Of a DNA stretch of 22,707 bases, positions 18,609 to 22,707 are shown piece by piece; the first letter of the stretch is position 1; the number at the start of each line of letters is the position of its first letter. Position numbers and translations under genes: made by a program. This stretch comes from DATLZB01 sp035574175 (lineage in GTDB: Bacteria > Pseudomonadota > Alphaproteobacteria > Rhizobiales > Hyphomicrobiaceae). The notes under the pieces were generated by a model. It saw nothing but the letters and a program-made list of their open reading frames with translations. It was not told the origin of the DNA and made no database searches. Location of the stretch: NCBI GenBank assembly GCA_035574175.1, contig DATLZB010000163.1:1-22707 (forward strand). Reading direction: 5' to 3'.

Positions 18609-20900
18609 TCATGACAGCTCCACACCCTCGCCTTCGGCAAATCGCCGCAGGTGCTCGCGCAGGCTCCCCGTGGCGGAGGTAAGCCATTCCGCCATCTGCT
18701 TCTGCAGGCGACCGGCATTGAGCGACAGGATCATGGTCTTCACCGGTCCGATGGAGGCGGGCGCCATCGACAGCGAGCGGAAGCCGATGGCGATAAGAGC
18801 CATGGCCTCGAGCGGGCGGCCAGCCATCTCCCCGCACAACGTCACCGGCACGCCGTAGCGGGTGCAGGCGTCCACCACCGCCTTCATGGCGCGCAGCGCC
18901 GGCACCGACAGGCTGTCGTAGCGGTGCGCCACACGCGGGTTGGTGCGATCAGCGGCGAACAGGAACTGGAGCAGGTCGTTGCTGCCGACGGACACGAAGT
19001 CGACCATCGGCAACAGCGCGTCGAGCTCGTAGATGATGCTCGGCACCTCGATCATGGCCCCGATGCGCAGGCGAGAGGGTGGCGTCTGCGTGCGCCGGCG
19101 CTGGATCGCCAACTCACGGTGGATCAGCCGCTTGGCGCTGGCGATTTCGGTCGCGGCGGTCACCATCGGAATCATCAGCGACAGCTCGCGATCGGCCGCC
19201 GCCGCCAGCAGAGCGCGCGTCTGCATGCGCAAGAGCGCGGGTCGGTCGAGCGCAATGCGGATCGCCCGCCAGCCGAGCGCGGGGTTGTCCTCGCTGGGAT
19301 GACGCAGATAAGGAAGCGCCTTGTCGCTACCGATATCAAGGGTGCGGAACACCACGCGTTTACCGACGGCGCCGTCGAGGACCTGGCGGTAGATGCGGGT
19401 CTGCTGCTCCAACCGCGGCAGCGTGTTCGAGATCATGAACTGAAGCTCGGTGCGGAACAGACCGATGCCGTCGGCGCCCGATTCGGTGAGGTGCGGCAGG
19501 TCCGCCAGCAGTCCGGCATTGATGTTGAGCTCGATGCGTGCCCCGTCCTTGGTGGCGGCGGGCCGCTCGCGCAGGGCCTCGTAGCGGCGCTGGCGGCGAG
19601 CGAGAAAACGCACCTTGTCGGAGTAGGCGGCGACCACCTCGGCCGAGGGGCGCAGGTGGATCTCGCCCGAGGTCGCATCGACGATGGCCGAATCGCCGGT
19701 CGCCACGCGCTCGATAACAGACCCGGCCTGGGCGACGGCGGCGATGCCGAGCGCACGGGCGACGATGGCAACGTGGCTCTGGCCGCTGCCGTCCTCGATG
19801 ATCAGTCCGCGCAGCTTCTCGCGATCGTAGTCGAGCAGCTCGGCCGGACCCATGGTGCGGGCGACGAGGATGGTGTCGTTCGGCAGCGCCGCGTCCTTGG
19901 CGGCGCTGGTACGGCCGGCGAGAATGCGCAACAGGCGGTCGGAGAGATCATCGAGATCGCGCAACCGCTCACGCCAAAACGGGTCGTTCTGTCGCAACAT
20001 GCGCGCTCGCGTCAGGTTGTGCACGCGCTCGACCGCGGCTTCCGCCGTCAACCCCTCCTTCACGCCGTCGCGGATGCGCTGCATCCAACCCTTGTCAGCA
20101 GCGAACATGCGATAGGCCTCGAGCACGTCCTTGTGCGCGCCGGCCTTTGACAGCGTTTCGTGGCGGAGCATTTCGTCGAGCGTCTGCCCGAGCTTGTCGA
20201 GCGCGGCCTCGAGCCGCTCGAGCTCAAGATCGGGGTTCTCGGAAAGCAGCTCGGTGACGACGACGCGCGGCTCGTGCAGCACGATGTGGCCGAGCGCAAT
20301 GCCGTCCGAAATCGGCTCTGCCTTGATGACCGCGGACAGGGATCGCGAGATGTCCGACTCGACGGCGATGCCGGCGACGGCTCCGGAGACAAGATGCTCG
20401 GCGATGATCATAGTCGTCGCCTGCAGGACCTCGACGTCCTCCTCGGAATAGACACGCGGGGTGCGGTTCTGGACGACCAGAACGCCGAGCAGGAGGCCGC
20501 CGCGCTGGATCGGAACGGCGAGCAGCGAGTGATAGATCTCTTCGCCGGTCTCGGGTCGATAGGAGAAGGCCGGGTGGTTCTGCGCGTCGGGCTCGTTGAC
20601 CGGCACGCCGAGCTCGGCGCAGCGCCCAACAAGCCCTTCGCCCCGCTTCAGCCGCGTGTTGTGTACGGCTTCCGGGTTGAGGCCCTCGGTGGCGAACAGC
20701 TCGAGCGAGCCGTCCTGGCGCTTAATGTAGATCGAGCAGACCTCGGCCACCATGAGGCCGGCGATCTGGCGCACGATCTTGTCGAGGCGCGCCTGGCCCG
20801 AGTCCGGCTCGGCCATGATCTCGCGCAGGCGGCGCATGATGACGCGCAGCGCAGGCTCCGGCGGTGTGGTACGCGGGTCGTCCCCACGTCTCGTCTGCAT
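18609..20900 (-). CDS. ptsP: Phosphoenolpyruvate-protein phosphotransferase, nitrogen PTS (EI-Ntr)
   Basis: First enzyme of the nitrogen phosphotransferase system; it takes phosphate from phosphoenolpyruvate and passes it to NPr, linking nitrogen and carbon state to regulation. The N-terminal GAF domain (about 20-170) distinguishes EI-Ntr from sugar-PTS enzyme I and senses glutamine in studied relatives. The phospho-histidine is His376 in GSGQSHVAIVAR. The C-terminal PEP-binding barrel has DFVSVGSNDLLQF and the active-site cysteine in LCGEMAGRP. The frame is open from a TTG at 20957; the ATG at 20900 gives 763 residues, close to the rhizobial norm, though GAGAGAAC lies a little far upstream. 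It follows lysC on the same strand, the usual Rhizobiales neighbour. Confidence 0.94.
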   Translation of the reverse strand: MQTRRGDDPRTTPPEPALRVIMRRLREIMAEPDSGQARLDKIVRQIAGLMVAEVCSIYIKRQDGSLELFATEGLNPEAVHNTRLKRGEGLVGRCAELGVPVNEPDAQNHPAFSYRPETGEEIYHSLLAVPIQRGGLLLGVLVVQNRTPRVYSEEDVEVLQATTMIIAEHLVSGAVAGIAVESDISRSLSAVIKAEPISDGIALGHIVLHEPRVVVTELLSENPDLELERLEAALDKLGQTLDEMLRHETLSKAGAHKDVLEAYRMFAADKGWMQRIRDGVKEGLTAEAAVERVHNLTRARMLRQNDPFWRERLRDLDDLSDRLLRILAGRTSAAKDAALPNDTILVARTMGPAELLDYDREKLRGLIIEDGSGQSHVAIVARALGIAAVAQAGSVIERVATGDSAIVDATSGEIHLRPSAEVVAAYSDKVRFLARRQRRYEALRERPAATKDGARIELNINAGLLADLPHLTESGADGIGLFRTELQFMISNTLPRLEQQTRIYRQVLDGAVGKRVVFRTLDIGSDKALPYLRHPSEDNPALGWRAIRIALDRPALLRMQTRALLAAAADRELSLMIPMVTAATEIASAKRLIHRELAIQRRRTQTPPSRLRIGAMIEVPSIIYELDALLPMVDFVSVGSNDLLQFLFAADRTNPRVAHRYDSLSVPALRAMKAVVDACTRYGVPVTLCGEMAGRPLEAMALIAIGFRSLSMAPASIGPVKTMILSLNAGRLQKQMAEWLTSATGSLREHLRRFAEGEGVELS

Positions 20901-20996
20901 GGGCGACTGCCGTTCTCTCTCAACGACCTCACGAGCCCGAGGGCCGCCGGCGTTCAATACCGGGCGCGGCGCGTGCCGGTCGGGCCCAGGATCCCG

Positions 20997-22262
20997 TCAA
21001 TCCCTATCAAGTCCATAAAGCGCGTGCAGCGTGCGCACCGCAAGCTCGGCGTAGGCGGCATCGATGAGAACGCTAATCTTAATCTCGGAGGTCGAGATCG
21101 CCAGAATGTTGATGCCTTTCTCGGCCAGCGCCTTGAACATCATGGCGGCGACACCGGCGTGGCTGCGCATGCCGACGCCGATGACGGAGACCTTGCAAAC
21201 GTCGGCCGAGCTGTTGACGTCAAAGTAGCCAATGTCGTTCTTGGCCGCCTTCAATACTTCGAGCGTGCGGGCAAGCTCGGAGGCCTGGACCGTGAACGTC
21301 ATGTCCGTGTGCTTTCCGTCGGGCGTGACGTTCTGCACGATCATGTCGACGTTGACGTTGGCATCGGCCAGCGGCCCGAATATGCGGGCGGCCACGCCTG
21401 GCTTGTCGGCGACCTTCAAAATAGTGACCTTGGCCTCATCCTTGGCATAGGCGATGCCGCTGACGATCTGGCTCTCCACGATCTCATCCTCGTCACAGAC
21501 AATGGTGCCAATGTCCTCCAGCTCCCGCGCCGATCGCACCGGTTGAATGGCCTCCGGCGCAAGGAAGCTCGAGAGCACGCGCAGGCGCACCCCGTGCACC
21601 ATGGCAAGCTGCACGGAGCGCGTCTGCAGGACCTTGGAGCCGAGGGAGGCCATCTCCAGCATCTCCTCGTAGGAGATCTTCGGCAGTCGCCGAGCCTTCG
21701 GCACGATGCGCGGGTCGGTCGTGTAGACGCCGTCCACGTCGGTATAGATGTCGCAGACGTCGGCGTTGAGCGCGACAGCCATGGCGACCGCGCTGGTGTC
21801 GGAGCCGCCGCGGCCGAGCGTGGAAATGCGGTTGCGTTGCTTCTCCAGTCCTTGAAAGCCGGCGATGACGGCGACTTCGCCCCGCTCGAGCCGCTCGCTG
21901 ATCTCTCCGGCGGAGATCGACAAGATACGGGCGGCGCCATGGGCAGCGTCGGTGACGATCGGGATCTGCCAACCCTGCCAGGAACGAGCGGAAAGCCCCA
22001 TCGACTGCAGAACGATCGCCAGCAGGCCGGACGTCACCTGCTCGCCCGAAGCCACCACGGTGTCATACTCGCGGGCATCGTGGAGGAGAGAAGCCTCGCG
22101 GACCCAGGCCACGAGCTGGTTGGTGGCGCCAGCCATGGCCGAGACGACGACCGCCACCTTGTTGCCGGCATCGCATTCGCGCTTGACATGGCGCGCAACG
22201 TTGCGGATGCGCTCGATGTTGGCGACGGAGGTGCCGCCAAACTTCATCACTACGACCGCCAT
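20997..22262 (-). CDS. lysC: Aspartate kinase
   Basis: Phosphorylates L-aspartate, the first step to lysine, threonine, methionine and diaminopimelate. The 421-residue protein starts MAVVVMKFGGTSVA, with the KFGGTS motif at 7-12. It continues with the kinase core (GRGGSDTSAVA, YTDVDGVYTTDPR) and ends in two ACT domains that bind feedback inhibitors. The frame is open to 22298, but the ATG at 22262 places the first strand where family members start; GGGTG is a weak ribosome site. It is the first gene of the minus-strand series and is divergent from ubiG. Confidence 0.97.
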   Translation of the reverse strand: MAVVVMKFGGTSVANIERIRNVARHVKRECDAGNKVAVVVSAMAGATNQLVAWVREASLLHDAREYDTVVASGEQVTSGLLAIVLQSMGLSARSWQGWQIPIVTDAAHGAARILSISAGEISERLERGEVAVIAGFQGLEKQRNRISTLGRGGSDTSAVAMAVALNADVCDIYTDVDGVYTTDPRIVPKARRLPKISYEEMLEMASLGSKVLQTRSVQLAMVHGVRLRVLSSFLAPEAIQPVRSARELEDIGTIVCDEDEIVESQIVSGIAYAKDEAKVTILKVADKPGVAARIFGPLADANVNVDMIVQNVTPDGKHTDMTFTVQASELARTLEVLKAAKNDIGYFDVNSSADVCKVSVIGVGMRSHAGVAAMMFKALAEKGINILAISTSEIKISVLIDAAYAELAVRTLHALYGLDRD

Positions 22263-22420
22263 TTCAGCACCCGCCCGGCATCGCAAGACACGCAACAATG
22301 GCTGGCGCGTGCCGGATCGCCCTCATCATCCGATCCCACAGGTCAGCACGATGCCTTTTTTTGTGCGTTTGTACGTACTCTTAACGGGATCATTGTGGTC
22401 TCGCAACACGAGCCTCGCGC

Positions 22421-22450
22421 TTGACAACAGGCGGGGGCGGGCGAACCTAT
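22421..22450 (+). promoter_or_regulatory. Candidate sigma-70 promoter of ubiG
   Basis: A perfect TTGACA (22421-22426) is followed 18 bases later by ACCTAT (22445-22450), a weak -10. Transcription would start around 22457, at or just before the ubiG ATG (22459), so the mRNA might have almost no leader. The -35 overlaps TTGTCA on the opposite strand, which could serve lysC, though no -10 is evident there. Confidence 0.35.
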
Positions 22451-22458
22451 GAGGTGCC

Positions 22459-22707
22459 ATGTGTGCCGCCCAGCCGGAAGACGTTCTGCGCACGATCGAT
22501 AAAGACGAGGTGGCGCGATTTGCGGCGCTGGCGGGAGCCTGGTGGGACGCAGACGGCAAATTCCGCCCCTTGCATCAGCTCGGGCCCGCGCGCCTTGCCT
22601 TCATTCGCAGCGAACTCCTCGCGCAATTCGGGCTCGCCGGCGAGGGGCTCAGGCCGCTCAAAGGCTTGCGCGTGCTCGATGTCGGTTGCGGCGGGGGGCT
22701 CATCGCC
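22459..22707 (+). CDS. ubiG: 3-demethylubiquinol 3-O-methyltransferase, N-terminal part
   Basis: SAM-dependent methyltransferase that carries out both O-methylation steps of ubiquinone synthesis. Only the first 83 codons are in the window; the frame runs off the right edge. The N-terminal segment FAALAGAWWDADGKFRPLHQ, with WWD and GKFxPLH, is characteristic of UbiG. The SAM-binding motif LDVGCGGG is present near residues 73-80. The ATG at 22459 has GAGG four bases upstream, a short distance. It is divergent from lysC, as in other Rhizobiales. Confidence 0.93.
   Translation, partial: MCAAQPEDVLRTIDKDEVARFAALAGAWWDADGKFRPLHQLGPARLAFIRSELLAQFGLAGEGLRPLKGLRVLDVGCGGGLIA

Noticed and set aside
22354..22362. 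T-run in the lysC-ubiG gap as a terminator
   Set aside because: It lies between two divergent starts, with no stem before it on either strand.
20160..22424. 754-residue open frame on the plus strand opposite ptsP and lysC
   Set aside because: It runs across two well-identified genes and their spacer, and its translation is the Arg/Gly/Ala/Asp/His-rich type produced by the antisense of GC-rich coding DNA. No domain recognised.

Overview
This GC-rich window with compact, operon-like gene packing looks like a chromosomal segment of an alphaproteobacterium, most likely from the Hyphomicrobiales (Rhizobiales). Three things point there: the ctaD-ctaB-small ORF-ctaG-ctaE order (the coxA-E-F-G-C arrangement known from Bradyrhizobium); the minus-strand series lysC-ptsP-prfA-prmC-DUF4167 with ubiG divergent from lysC and clpB nearby, as in Sinorhizobium; and the presence of DUF4167, EI-Ntr and a 180-kDa-type NAD-glutamate dehydrogenase. 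Genus cannot be set from the sequence alone.

Layout. (1) 1-4414, plus strand: the main part of an aa3-type cytochrome c oxidase operon. It holds subunit I, heme O synthase, a 49-residue CoxF-like membrane protein, the Cox11-type copper chaperone and subunit III, and ends in a GC-rich hairpin terminator. Subunit II presumably lies just outside the left edge. (2) 4669-6748: a hemolysin III/PAQR-like membrane protein (plus) meets a UMF1-like MFS transporter (minus) with only four bases between them. (3) 6762-14333, minus: clpB, then the very large NAD-dependent glutamate dehydrogenase, then the transporter. A good RpoH-type promoter candidate lies before clpB. (4) 14529-15299, plus: a MOSC-domain protein. 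(5) 15353-22262, minus: lysC, ptsP, prfA, prmC and DUF4167. They combine the first step of the aspartate-family amino acids, the nitrogen phosphotransferase system, and translation termination with its release-factor methylase. prmC begins inside prfA. (6) 22459 to the right edge, plus: the start of ubiG (ubiquinone biosynthesis).

Most of the window is conserved housekeeping DNA and I see no mobile element, CRISPR array, tRNA or rRNA. The most unexplained part is the 418-base non-coding stretch between prmC and DUF4167 (16088-16505). It carries a run of small perfect hairpins, short direct repeats, an isolated -10-like element and a possible 51-codon reading frame, so it may be a structured leader or small RNA. 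Other points worth a look are the hemolysin III homologue, which lacks two of the histidines expected to bind zinc, the clpB heat-shock promoter, a stable hairpin between ctaG and ctaE, and a possibly near-leaderless ubiG transcript.
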